A stretch of DNA of 64,000 nucleotides. Source: Arthrobacter sp. E3 (lineage in GTDB: Bacteria > Actinomycetota > Actinomycetes > Actinomycetales > Micrococcaceae). Of the stretch, positions 18,075 through 26,220 are shown piece by piece. The notes beneath the pieces were generated by a model. The model saw only the letters and a list, made by a program, of their open reading frames with translations, did not search any database and was not told where the DNA came from. The translations under genes were made by a program, and so were the position numbers. The DNA lies in contig NZ_JAFMPX010000013.1 in NCBI RefSeq assembly GCF_017353415.1, positions 1 through 64,000 of the forward strand. The letters run 5' to 3'. Each line of letters begins with the position of its first letter. Within the stretch, counting starts at the first letter, position 1.

Positions 18075-19106
18075 CTAAGGTGTCTGCACGGAGTCAACGA
18101 TGGCGCCAATGACTTTTTCCACCGGGATGTTCTCAGCCACGGCTTCGAAGCCAAGTATGAGCCGGTGGCGCAGCACCCGCTCGGCCAGGGCCTTGATGTC
18201 CTCCGGGATGACGTGGTCGCGGCCCTGCAGCAGTGCCAGGGCGCGAGATGCCTGGGTGAAGGCGATGCTGGCTCGGGGGCTGGCTCCGAATTCAATGAGG
18301 CAGGCCAGGGCAGGGTCAATGTAGGCCCCGGCGTGGCGGGTGACGTAGACCAGGCCCACAATGTAGTTCACCAGGGAGGGGTCCAGATACACCTTCTTCA
18401 CGGTGGTCTGCAGAGTTCGGACCTCATCCAGCGTTGCCGCGGCCGACGGCGTTGCATCCGGCAGGTATACACCGGCGTCCATGCGCCGGATCACCTCAGC
18501 CTCCTCCACGGGGCTCGGGTAGTCCAGGACGTCCTTGAGCATGAACCTGTCCATCTGCGCCTCAGGCAGTTGGTAGGTGCCCACTTGATCGATGGGGTTT
18601 TGCGTCGCCATGACAAGGAACGGCGACGGCAGTGGATGCACGTGCCCGCCAATCGTGGTTTGGCGTTCCTGCATGGCTTCCAGCATGGCCGACTGGGTTT
18701 TGGCGCTGGAGCGGTTGATCTCATCCAACAACACAATGTTGGCGTGGACGGGGCCCAGTTGGGTGACAAAGGTGCCCTGGGCGGCGTCGTAAATTTGCGT
18801 GCCGACAATGTCACTGGGCAACAGGTCCGGGGTGCACTGGATGCGGCGGAAACGGGCATCGATGGAATCTGCCAGTGTTTGGGCGGCTGTGGTCTTGGCG
18901 AGCCCGGGCACCGACTCCAAAAGCACATGCCCGCCAGTCATCAACGCGATCAACAGCGTCTCGCGCAGCCGGGCCTGTCCCACCACCTTGTGCTCAAAGC
19001 TGTGGGCGATGCGCTGCGAAAGCTGCTGGGCATGAGACAGTTCCGCGGGGTCGAGGTGGAAGCGGACACTGGTGGACAACACAGACTTGGGCCTTTCGCC
19101 GGGCAC
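18075..19106 (-). CDS. MoxR-family AAA+ ATPase
   Basis: A 343-aa AAA+ ATPase with Walker A ESVPGLAKTT, Walker B IVLLDEINRS, sensor 1 in VMATQNPID and the MoxR signature QLPEAQMDRFM. MoxR proteins work as chaperone-like partners of VWA-domain proteins; the five genes that follow on the same strand fit such a complex. The start is GTG at 19106 with AAGGA about 13 nt upstream; a GTG eight codons later, preceded by AAAGG, is an equally reasonable start. It is the first gene of the operon and is divergent from a 66-aa ORF. Confidence 0.92.
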   Translation of the reverse strand: MPGERPKSVLSTSVRFHLDPAELSHAQQLSQRIAHSFEHKVVGQARLRETLLIALMTGGHVLLESVPGLAKTTAAQTLADSIDARFRRIQCTPDLLPSDIVGTQIYDAAQGTFVTQLGPVHANIVLLDEINRSSAKTQSAMLEAMQERQTTIGGHVHPLPSPFLVMATQNPIDQVGTYQLPEAQMDRFMLKDVLDYPSPVEEAEVIRRMDAGVYLPDATPSAAATLDEVRTLQTTVKKVYLDPSLVNYIVGLVYVTRHAGAYIDPALACLIEFGASPRASIAFTQASRALALLQGRDHVIPEDIKALAERVLRHRLILGFEAVAENIPVEKVIGAIVDSVQTP

Positions 19107-19221
19107 CGTTATTGACTAAATCCTTGGGGTCAATCACATCCGATCACGGCCAAGGCCGCAATGGGGAGAACTTCCCATGCACACCTGTTGGGGGCGCCGG
19201 GCAGGTACTACAGTATGGAAC

Positions 19222-19422
19222 ATGAACCAGTTGCCAGCCGCGTATGCAGAATACCTTGAAGGTAGGGACGAAAGCTTCATTGCCACCGTCTTGCCCATCT
19301 TGAAGCAGTCTGTCGCCGAGAAAACGCACGGCGTCTACGTCATCGTCAATTCACACACAGTCCAGGCCCGCACGGACCCGGGTGTTCCCTTCGGTGAAGT
19401 TCGGGAGGGTGTGGTCGACTGA
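19222..19422 (+). CDS. Small hypothetical protein, 66 aa
   Basis: Begins MNQLPAAYAEYLEG and ends FGEVREGVVD. It has no signal peptide or membrane segment, is acidic, and has a helical first half (RDESFIATVLPILKQSVAEK) followed by a strand-rich second half (THGVYVIVNSHTVQARTD). Codon use is like its neighbours. The SD is weak (GGAA very close to the ATG). I do not recognise a family. It sits alone between moxR and a ROK gene. Confidence 0.55.
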   Translation: MNQLPAAYAEYLEGRDESFIATVLPILKQSVAEKTHGVYVIVNSHTVQARTDPGVPFGEVREGVVD

Positions 19423-19471
19423 ACAGCCGGCTAGACCTGAGCGGCAGCTTAACCTGAGGGCCAAGCCTGGC

Positions 19472-20734
19472 TTAGGGCTTGGCGCCCAGCAACAGTTGGG
19501 CGGCCGTGGGGTTGAAGGTCTTTTCCATGACCAGGCACGCCGCCCCGAATGCTTCCTCGCCGGAACTGACAATCGTGCCCACCACCTCCACCGAATGAAC
19601 GCAGGTGGTGACGCTCAGCTGCGACAACACGGGCGGGATCTGAGCCAAGTAGCTCGCTGCAAGGGCGGGCCAGAACGGACCGCCAAAGACAACCCGCTCC
19701 ACATCAAGCAGGTTAGTCAGGACCGAAACCACCCCTGCCATCCTGCGTGCGGACTGCGCCAGAACCTCGGCAGCAGCAGGGTTTCCTGCCGCAGCTGCGT
19801 GGGCCAGGGCTTCCAAGTCCTCCGCCAGCGGCTTGGGTGAAAGCGGGTCCACGGCGGGCAGCGCTCCAACCTCCCGCGCATGGGCCACAATGGTCTCGGG
19901 CATGCAGGTGACCTTGACACAGCCACGGCGTCCACAATCACAAGTGGGCCCGTCCGGATCGGCAATGATGTGCCCAATCTCCCCGACGTTCCCTGAGGAG
20001 CCGCGCACCACTTCGTCGTTGAGCACCAGACCGGCACCTATGCCCGTACCAACGTAGACATACACAAAATCGGCGGTACTGTCCGCACCACCGGCCCACA
20101 ACTCGGCTACGGCACCTGCCGTCACGTCCTTTTCGATCACCACGGGCAGGCCCGTGCTTTCCTGCAGGATGTCCCGCAACGGCACCCGCGTCCAGCCTGT
20201 CATATGCGGCGGATCCACAACGGTCCCATGAGCGGCATCCAAGGGCCCCGGAGTAGCCACACCAACACCGGCAATTCGTTGCTCATCCACACCTGACTCG
20301 GCGATGATCCGGCGAACCGTGGCACCCATGGCGGCAACGGCGTCGGCTGGGCGGCCCACCAAATCTGTTGCTTCCTCCTGCGAGAAGATCACTGTGCCCA
20401 CGGCGTCAAGGAGCGCATAGCTGGTTCGGGAGGGATCAATGTGCAACCCCACTGCGTACATGCCGCGGGGGTTCAGACGCAAAATGGTGCGCGGCTTGCC
20501 TGGGCCGGAAGTTTCCTTGCCAGCTTCAACAATCAACCCGTTGTCAAGGAGCCTGCGACAAATATTGGAAACGGTTTGGGCGGCGAGCCCGGCCGAGGCT
20601 GCCAGTTCCACCCGGCTGAGCCCTTCCTCAGAGCGCCGGATGGAGTCCAAAATGACTGCCTGATTAAAATCGCCCATCTTGGGAAGATTCGTGCCGCGGC
20701 GCCGCTGTGGCACACCAAGTTCAGGGTCAGTCAA
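19472..20734 (-). CDS. ROK-family transcriptional regulator
   Basis: A 420-aa protein: winged helix-turn-helix (about residues 24-75, NQAVILDSIRRS ... QTVSNICRRLLD) joined to a ROK sugar-kinase-like domain. The ROK signature GTGIGAGLVLNDEVVRGSSG and EIGH are present. The zinc motif reads CDCGRRGCVK, so the usual final Glu of CxCGxxGCxE is Lys, and the usual ENDANAAA sugar-site motif reads EKDVTAGA (Asn to Lys). The N-terminal ATP loop of the kinases is absent, so it should be a repressor, not an enzyme, and its ligand may differ from ordinary hexoses. No sugar genes are adjacent. Confidence 0.87.
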   Translation of the reverse strand: MTDPELGVPQRRRGTNLPKMGDFNQAVILDSIRRSEEGLSRVELAASAGLAAQTVSNICRRLLDNGLIVEAGKETSGPGKPRTILRLNPRGMYAVGLHIDPSRTSYALLDAVGTVIFSQEEATDLVGRPADAVAAMGATVRRIIAESGVDEQRIAGVGVATPGPLDAAHGTVVDPPHMTGWTRVPLRDILQESTGLPVVIEKDVTAGAVAELWAGGADSTADFVYVYVGTGIGAGLVLNDEVVRGSSGNVGEIGHIIADPDGPTCDCGRRGCVKVTCMPETIVAHAREVGALPAVDPLSPKPLAEDLEALAHAAAAGNPAAAEVLAQSARRMAGVVSVLTNLLDVERVVFGGPFWPALAASYLAQIPPVLSQLSVTTCVHSVEVVGTIVSSGEEAFGAACLVMEKTFNPTAAQLLLGAKP

Positions 20735-20862
20735 CTAATTCTCCTTGCCGGATGGATGGTATGCATGGGCCCCATATCCTCCAATACCCAGCTGCCAGAT
20801 TACCCCCAGCTGAACGGGTGTGTACGAACGCCACGGGCAACATCATGATCTTGTGCTTCGAC

Positions 20863-22050
20863 TCAGTCCGTTTCCGCTGCGGGGCCTGCCACCCTCGTGG
20901 ACACGGTCACCGTGAACTTGCTGTTGCGCCCCTCCACACGGGTGGGACCCACAATCTTGGACAGCACCTGCTTGTAGTCCAGGTGACGGTTGTAAACGCA
21001 CCACAATTCCCCGCCTGGAGCCAGCACCCGGGCGGCTGCGGCAAACAGCTTCAGCGCGATGCCGGCATGGACTGTGGCCCCAACGTGGAAGGGCGGGTTG
21101 AGCACGATCAGTCCGGCCGAACCCGCTGGGAAACTGGACAGCGCGTCGTCGCGAATCACCTCAATTTGGTCCTGCAGCCCGTTGGCCTTTGCAGTGGCCA
21201 GCGTTGACGCCACCGCAGCAGCTGACTGGTCGGTGGCGGAAATGTGCAGTCCGGGCCGGGCTTTGGCCAGGGCCGACGCGATGGTGCCGTTGCCAGCTCC
21301 CAAATCGATGGCGGTTTCGGTATCTTGGCGCATCGCCGGTATGTACTCCAGCAGGAACCTTGTTCCCACATCAACCTTGGTGCCGCCGAAGGTGGCCCCA
21401 TGCGCACACAACCACAGGCCCAGCTCCTCGTGGAACTCACACCGCGGGAAGCTCGACGCCGGGCCCTCCTTGAGCGGAACGCTGACGAACAGTGGGCGGG
21501 ACTTTCGCCATGCCCGCCCGGCCGTGACGGAGGAGAAATGTCGTGACAGGACGGTGTTCATGGCGACGGTCATGTGCTTGATGCGCCCGCCTGCAAAGAT
21601 CTGCACGTCCGGGTCGGCATGGGCACTGATCAGCTCAGCCACTTCGGCAACTTCCTCCAGGCTGCGCGGCAATTGCCACAGCACCACGCGTGCACCGGCA
21701 AATAGGCTGCCATCCAAGGGTCCGCTGGTGTAGGCACCGGCCAAGTCCAGCCGTGCGGCATTGGCGGCAAGGGCCCGCTCCCCGGACAGTCCGTCCTGGT
21801 GCACCCGCAGCCCGCGCAGCCCGTGAAGGGTTGCCGCAGCCAACGTCAAGGCCCCGTAGCGGTCTCCCACCACAACGACCACACCATTTCCGGGGCCGCT
21901 GCCTGTCCGGGCCAACGCTGCGGCTGCTTCGTTGAGGATCAGTTCATCGGTGGCGTCGTGGGCAAACAAGTTTGCTGCCTCAATGTCGGGAAATCTACGC
22001 AGTTGCCCGAAGTCGAAGTCGGGGCCGCAAGTGCTGTTGTTATCCTCCAC
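20863..22050 (-). CDS. RlmG/RsmC-like rRNA guanine-N2 methyltransferase
   Basis: A 395-aa protein with two tandem Rossmann methyltransferase-like halves. The C-terminal half holds the SAM motif AIDLGAGNGTIA and the catalytic NPPF motif (LIVLNPPFHVGA) typical of N2-guanine methyltransferases of the RsmC/RlmG group. The N-terminal half is degenerate, as in those proteins. It ends with FTVTVSTRV. RlmG (23S rRNA) and RsmC (16S rRNA) cannot be separated by eye. It is divergent from glpF. Confidence 0.83.
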   Translation of the reverse strand: MEDNNSTCGPDFDFGQLRRFPDIEAANLFAHDATDELILNEAAAALARTGSGPGNGVVVVVGDRYGALTLAAATLHGLRGLRVHQDGLSGERALAANAARLDLAGAYTSGPLDGSLFAGARVVLWQLPRSLEEVAEVAELISAHADPDVQIFAGGRIKHMTVAMNTVLSRHFSSVTAGRAWRKSRPLFVSVPLKEGPASSFPRCEFHEELGLWLCAHGATFGGTKVDVGTRFLLEYIPAMRQDTETAIDLGAGNGTIASALAKARPGLHISATDQSAAAVASTLATAKANGLQDQIEVIRDDALSSFPAGSAGLIVLNPPFHVGATVHAGIALKLFAAAARVLAPGGELWCVYNRHLDYKQVLSKIVGPTRVEGRNSKFTVTVSTRVAGPAAETD

Positions 22051-22206
22051 CGGGCTACTCTACAGGGCGGGTTTTCGCGACCGCACCCGGCTCCCCGTGA
22101 CCTTGTCCCCGTCTCTGGTGACAGGGGTCACGGCAGTCGTATACTTGTGGCAGTCACCTCAGTCACAGATACGTCGCCGTCATTGACGACTGGAAGGATG
22201 ATTCAC

Positions 22207-23199
22207 ATGAGTGAAATTACGCCGTTGCGAAGAGGAATTCGCGAAGGCAGCGGGTTAAAGCGCGTTGGTGGTGTGTGGGGAGAAATGCTTGCGGAATTCC
22301 TCGGCACCTTCGTTTTGATTTGTTTTGGCGACGGAGTCGTCGCCATGGCCGTCGCGGCCCTGCCAGGCAGCGGCCGCGCAGCCACCGACACCACCATCTT
22401 TGCCGCTGCTGGGGACTGGCTGCTCATCACATGGGGTTGGGCGTTCGCCGTCGCCCTCGGCGTTTACGTTGCCGGCGGAGTGACCGGGGCTCACCTGAAC
22501 CCGGCGGTCACCTTGGCGTTCGCCGTTCGGCGGAAGTTTGCTTGGAACAAGGTCATACCTTACGTCGTAGCCCAGGTGGTAGGTGCCTTTGCCGCCGCAG
22601 CACTTCTGTACGTGGTGTATTTCAATGCCATCGATGCGTTCAATGCGGCGTCCAAAACCCAACGGAATGAAGCAGGGGGCCTGGCTACGTTTTCCATCTT
22701 CGCCACGTTCCCTGCCCCGTACTTCAAGGGCAACCTGACCGTGCCGTTGATTGACCAAATTGTTGGAACCGCGTTCCTGATCATCTTGATCGCCGCGATT
22801 ATCGACATGCGCAACTTGGCGGTCAAGGCCAACCTTGGCCCGCTCATAATCGGTTTCGCTGTCGCCGCGATCGGCATGTCCTTTGGCGCCAACGCCGGAT
22901 ATGCCATCAATCCGGCCCGTGACTTTGGCCCACGCGTCTTTGCGTGGATGGCCGGTTGGGGTGAGGTGGCCATGCCGGGCACCATCACCGGAGTCCCAGG
23001 GGCGTTCAGCTGGTACTTCTGGGTTCCCATAGTGGGCCCGCTCATTGGCGGCGTCATCGGCATCCTGGTGTACGACTGGTTCATCGGGGACATCCTGCAT
23101 GCGCGCCGCATTCTGGCCGACCGGGAGGAACTGGCCGCCCGCAAGACGGAGATTGACCCGCCGCCGTCAGAACCCGGACCGGCAACCCAGGAGTACTAG
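22207..23199 (+). CDS. glpF: Aquaglyceroporin / glycerol facilitator (MIP family)
   Basis: A 330-aa membrane channel with six helices and both NPA boxes: HLNPAVTLAF and INPARDFGPR. Asp after the second NPAR is the residue that marks glycerol-conducting members. The N-terminal 27 residues before the first helix and the 35-residue C-terminal tail are longer than in E. coli GlpF. The ATG at 22207 is preceded by GGAAGGA at 9 nt; the much longer open frame upstream runs over the divergent methyltransferase gene and is not coding. No glpK or glpD is adjacent. Confidence 0.93.
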   Translation: MSEITPLRRGIREGSGLKRVGGVWGEMLAEFLGTFVLICFGDGVVAMAVAALPGSGRAATDTTIFAAAGDWLLITWGWAFAVALGVYVAGGVTGAHLNPAVTLAFAVRRKFAWNKVIPYVVAQVVGAFAAAALLYVVYFNAIDAFNAASKTQRNEAGGLATFSIFATFPAPYFKGNLTVPLIDQIVGTAFLIILIAAIIDMRNLAVKANLGPLIIGFAVAAIGMSFGANAGYAINPARDFGPRVFAWMAGWGEVAMPGTITGVPGAFSWYFWVPIVGPLIGGVIGILVYDWFIGDILHARRILADREELAARKTEIDPPPSEPGPATQEY

Positions 23200-23210
23200 G
23201 ACTGGCCAAA

Positions 23211-23612
23211 CTAAAGCAGTTCCAACGCCTCCATATAGAGCCATTGCCGTTCTTCACGGACAAAGCTGCTGGTTTCGGTCAATGAATCCTTCAGCTTGCG
23301 GTTTGCCGCGGAGCGGTAGTGGGCCCGGAAGCTGACAACTCCCTGGGTGTCAAACAACCCGCCACCACTGGTGCCAAGGATTTCCAGCAAATACCACTGC
23401 TGGTCAGGATCAAGCTCGAGGCAAGCAGGCCGGGTGGAGGGGTGCCAGGTATGCAGGAGGTAGCTGGCACCCCCCACGGCAAAGGCGCTGAAGCGTGAGC
23501 GCATCAGCGCCTCCGCTGTGGGCGGGTACAACTGCTGGGCTGTGCCCAGGCTCGTGATGAACTTGGCACAGCAATGTTCGTAACTCTCGCCACTTTGGCA
23601 GGGGCACCTCAT
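23211..23612 (-). CDS. YchJ-family SEC-C zinc-binding protein
   Basis: A 133-aa protein with an N-terminal SEC-C-like zinc motif (MRCPCQSGESYEHCC) and the YchJ core AEALMRSRFSAFAVGG, YLLHTWHPSTRP and VSFRAHYR. The start at 23612 overlaps the GntR stop by 4 bp (ATGA), which settles the start against an upstream in-frame candidate at 23642. The biochemical role of this family is unknown; the fold is NTF2-like with one zinc. Confidence 0.85.
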   Translation of the reverse strand: MRCPCQSGESYEHCCAKFITSLGTAQQLYPPTAEALMRSRFSAFAVGGASYLLHTWHPSTRPACLELDPDQQWYLLEILGTSGGGLFDTQGVVSFRAHYRSAANRKLKDSLTETSSFVREERQWLYMEALELL

Positions 23613-24361
23613 CGCAGGGGCCGTGTCTGCTCGTGGAACCACTCAATGTGGCCCCTGAGCTCCTGGGCTGCGCGGGCGCCGTCGTGCTCCAGGACGGCAG
23701 CAAATATCTGATCATGCTGTGCACGCAGCGTGGGGACGATTCTCGCCCACCGCTCGTCACTGTCGATGGCGGCACTGACGTAGCCCTGGATCGCTGAACG
23801 CAGGGATTCCATCATGGCGGTGATGACGGCATTGCCGGCCAGTGCACTGAGCTGCACGTGGAAGGCCGCGTCGAGGACGTGGAATTCCTCCCTGTCCAGT
23901 TGAGGATCAGCCATGGCCGTGAGCAAGGAGCCCAACGCTGTCTCTTGATCGTGGTCGCGTGGCTGGATCGCAGCCTCCCCGGCCGCCCACGTTTCCATCA
24001 TGATGCGGGTCTGCACAATGTCAGCAACCGGAAAATGGTTGGTGGCCATGTGCAGACGCAAAGTGGAAGCCAGCCCCGCACTGGGATTGGCAATGACCAC
24101 AGCCCCTGACCGCGGTCCCGAACCAGCAGCGGTGCGAACTACCCCCATGGCATCAAGGACACGGATGGCATCACGCACAGACGCCCTGGAAATACCGTGT
24201 TTCAGGGCCAGTGCACGCTCGCCCGGCAACTGGTCCCCCACCTTGATCCGCCCAGCCTTGAGTTCGTCTTCAATACTCTCCAGCACAGCTTCGTAGCTGC
24301 GGGCGGCGGGCTCTGCTGGCGGGTTTGGCGCAGCAAGCGGCGCGTTGTTTGGAATGGACAC
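23609..24361 (-). CDS. GntR-family (FadR/FCD) transcriptional regulator
   Basis: A 250-aa regulator from a GTG at 24361 (first residues VSIPNNAPL). The winged helix spans about residues 20-90 (DQLPGERALALKHGISRASVRDAIRVLDAMGVV) and an all-helical FCD domain follows, with the acid/His metal ligands likely in DIVQTRIMMETW and LDAAFHVQLSALAGN. The open frame extends far upstream over the divergent gene, but nothing there resembles the family. The SD is weak. FCD regulators usually sense small organic acids; no target operon is visible except the coupled ychJ-like gene. Confidence 0.82.
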   Translation of the reverse strand: MSIPNNAPLAAPNPPAEPAARSYEAVLESIEDELKAGRIKVGDQLPGERALALKHGISRASVRDAIRVLDAMGVVRTAAGSGPRSGAVVIANPSAGLASTLRLHMATNHFPVADIVQTRIMMETWAAGEAAIQPRDHDQETALGSLLTAMADPQLDREEFHVLDAAFHVQLSALAGNAVITAMMESLRSAIQGYVSAAIDSDERWARIVPTLRAQHDQIFAAVLEHDGARAAQELRGHIEWFHEQTRPLR

Positions 24362-24469
24362 GGCACCATTGTCCCATTTTCCTGCACTGCCGGTCTTCCA
24401 GCCTTCCCGGCCTGCCACTGCCAAGTCCCGCTCTGCCGTGCCCACATAAATACCTGTAGCCTCGAGCGT

Positions 24470-24937
24470 ATGAACCATACGGAGCACCCGCGCGTTGACA
24501 AGTTGGAAAAGGCCGAATGCTGGGACTTGCTCAAGTCCCATGTTGTTGGACGGCTCGCCGTCGTGGTGGATGGGCATCCGGATATTTTTCCGCTCAACTA
24601 TGCGGTGGGCAACGGCCATGTGGTGTTCCGTACCGCTGGCGGAACCAAGCTCCAGGGAACCATTGACCAGGCGTTGGTTGCGCTGGAGATTGACGGGTAC
24701 GACGACAGCAGCGAGCATGCATGGAGCGTAGTGCTGCGCGGAACGGCCAGGGAAATCACGCACCCTGTGGAGGTCTCTGCCGCCAATGCACTTCCGCTGG
24801 AGCCATGGCAGGGAGGGACGAAGGCACATCTGATCCGGATCGATTCCCTGAGTTTGAGCGGCCGCAGCTTCCCTGTGACCAGGCCGGACATTTGGAAGAC
24901 TCCCGTGTCGGATCCTCGCCGGTCATCCTTCGAATAG
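24470..24937 (+). CDS. Pyridoxamine 5'-phosphate oxidase-family (flavin split-barrel) protein
   Basis: A 155-aa protein with the split-barrel pattern CWDLLKSHVVGRLAVVVDGHPDIFPLNY, VVFRTAGGTKL and SVVLRGTAREI. Proteins of this size bind FMN, F420 or haem and include many uncharacterised reductases. The ATG at 24470 has almost no SD and may be read from a leaderless or very short-leader transcript. It is divergent from the GntR gene, which could regulate it. Confidence 0.83.
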   Translation: MNHTEHPRVDKLEKAECWDLLKSHVVGRLAVVVDGHPDIFPLNYAVGNGHVVFRTAGGTKLQGTIDQALVALEIDGYDDSSEHAWSVVLRGTAREITHPVEVSAANALPLEPWQGGTKAHLIRIDSLSLSGRSFPVTRPDIWKTPVSDPRRSSFE

Positions 24938-24958
24938 TCAACATCGCGGCTTCACAGG

Positions 24959-25690
24959 TCAGCCAACCATGCCGCTGGCTCCCAGCACGTTTCCGATGAT
25001 GAATGTGGCGGCCAGTGCCAGCGCACCTCCCACCACCACACGGACTGCTGCACGCCCTCTGTTGCTGCCGCCAAGGTAGGCTCCGAACCACCCGGTCAGT
25101 CCCAGTGCCACAATGACGGCCACGAACGTAACGGGGACGCGCAAAGACGGCGGCGGAAGAAGGATGGCCAACAGCGGCAGGATGGCACCCAGCGTGAACG
25201 CCACGGCAGATGCCAGTGCCGCGGACCAGGCACTGACGACGTCGTCCTGGTCAATGTTCATTTCAATGGAAAGGTGCGCCGACAGGGCATCGTGGGCCGT
25301 CAGCTCCTCCGCCACGTTCAGGGCCGTTGCCGGGCTCAACCCTTTTGCCTGGTACATGGCGGCCAGTTCCGCCAGTTCCTCTTCGGGCTGCTCGGCAAGC
25401 TCGGTCCGCTCCTTTTCAATCAGCGCGTGCTGGCTGTCCCTTTGGCTGCTGACGGAGACATATTCTCCCAACGCCATGGAAACCGCGCCACCAACAAGCC
25501 CCGCCACTCCTGCCGTCAGGATGGGGCCGGTGCTAGTGCTCACCCCAGCCACACCCACCACAATTGCGGCGACGGAAACAATCCCGTCGTTAGCCCCTAA
25601 AATGCCAGCGCGAAGCCAATTGAGCCGTTGGGCGAGCTCTGGCCGGTGGGGCTCGCCACCGTGGAACGCCGCTTCCGGCCCCGGGATCAT
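24959..25690 (-). CDS. VIT1/CCC1-family Fe2+/Mn2+ transporter
   Basis: A 243-aa membrane protein. The first helix block (LNWLRAGILGANDGIVSVAA) and the adjacent GLVGGAVSMALGEYVSVSSQRD are the signature of the VIT1 family; helix 1 holds the conserved Asp. A cytoplasmic Glu-rich segment (about residues 90-140) corresponds to the metal-binding domain, followed by three more helices. The ATG at 25690 has AGGGTG upstream; an in-frame TTG at 25723 is less likely. The direction of transport (export of Fe2+/Mn2+ from the cytosol) is inferred from the family. Confidence 0.9.
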   Translation of the reverse strand: MIPGPEAAFHGGEPHRPELAQRLNWLRAGILGANDGIVSVAAIVVGVAGVSTSTGPILTAGVAGLVGGAVSMALGEYVSVSSQRDSQHALIEKERTELAEQPEEELAELAAMYQAKGLSPATALNVAEELTAHDALSAHLSIEMNIDQDDVVSAWSAALASAVAFTLGAILPLLAILLPPPSLRVPVTFVAVIVALGLTGWFGAYLGGSNRGRAAVRVVVGGALALAATFIIGNVLGASGMVG

Positions 25691-25869
25691 GCCACACCCT
25701 GCGGTGCACGCACATCGTTGCAAAGTTTCAACATTTTTCGGCTTTCTTCAAAATTACCGTGCGCCCGCAAACCCGAGCGCATGAGTCCTAGGGCAGAGGC
25801 TACCGCTCCTTGCGTTTCGGCACCACCGTTCCGCATACCGCCGCTGAACTGCGAAGTCGTGAAGGCAGC

Positions 25870-25911
25870 AAAAAGTCCGGCCATCCATGGGTAGGATGAC
25901 CGGACTTTTTT
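25870..25911 (-). terminator. Rho-independent terminator after the two tRNA-Ala genes
   Basis: Arms AAAAAGTCCGG (25870-25880) and CCGGACTTTTT (25900-25910) form an 11-bp perfect stem with a T-run in the minus direction, 4 bp after the 3' end of the second tRNA. Confidence 0.88.
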
Positions 25912-25914
25912 CTT

Positions 25915-25990
25915 TGGTGGAGCTGAGGGGACTCGAACCCCTGACCCCCTGCATGCCATGCAGGTGCGCTACCAGCTGCGCCACAGCCCC
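25915..25990 (-). tRNA. tRNA-Ala (GGC), distal copy
   Basis: A cloverleaf of 73 nt plus an encoded CCA. The acceptor stem is GGGGCTG/CAGCTCC, the discriminator A, and the T-loop GGTTCGAGTCC. The anticodon loop is ATGGCAT in a CCTGC/GCAGG stem, so the anticodon is GGC (reads GCC/GCT). Identical to the copy at 26045-26120. Confidence 0.95.
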
Positions 25991-26044
25991 AAAGACATTA
26001 TTAAGTTGTAACCACCGGCTGCTGTTTCAGCATTCCGGTCGGTT

Positions 26045-26120
26045 TGGTGGAGCTGAGGGGACTCGAACCCCTGACCCCCTGCATGCCATGCAGGTGCGCT
26101 ACCAGCTGCGCCACAGCCCC
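26045..26120 (-). tRNA. tRNA-Ala (GGC), proximal copy
   Basis: Same sequence as the downstream copy, including the encoded CCA; the 54-bp spacer between them shows no promoter or terminator, so the two are probably cotranscribed and cut apart. Confidence 0.95.
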
Positions 26121-26171
26121 AAACTGTTCCTCCAGCCTTGACCAATCGGTCTTGGCCGGAACAACTTGTCT

Positions 26172-26201
26172 ATCCTAGAACACGTTTCACCCACCTGCCA
26201 A
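26172..26201 (-). promoter_or_regulatory. Probable promoter of the tRNA-Ala pair
   Basis: On the minus strand TTGGCA (-35, 26196-26201) and TAGGAT (-10, 26172-26177) are 18 bp apart, and the -10 ends 51 bp before the mature 5' end. Confidence 0.6.
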
Positions 26202-26220
26202 ATCGGGCTTTAAAGCTTGT

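Noticed and set aside
19460-19483. Inverted repeat GCCAAGCC/GGCTTGGC at the end of the ROK gene as a terminator
   Set aside because: It includes the last codons of the gene and has no T-run; too weak to call.
21799-22206. N-terminal extension of the aquaglyceroporin by 136 residues
   Set aside because: It covers the divergent methyltransferase gene in antisense and lacks family similarity; the ATG at 22207 has a strong SD.
24362-24829. N-terminal extension of the GntR regulator
   Set aside because: The region is the antisense of the flavin split-barrel gene; the winged helix begins about 20 residues after the GTG at 24361.
25915-26120. tRNA duplication as the edge of an integrated element
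   Set aside because: Both copies are complete and identical, no integrase or foreign cargo lies on either side, and core genes flank them.
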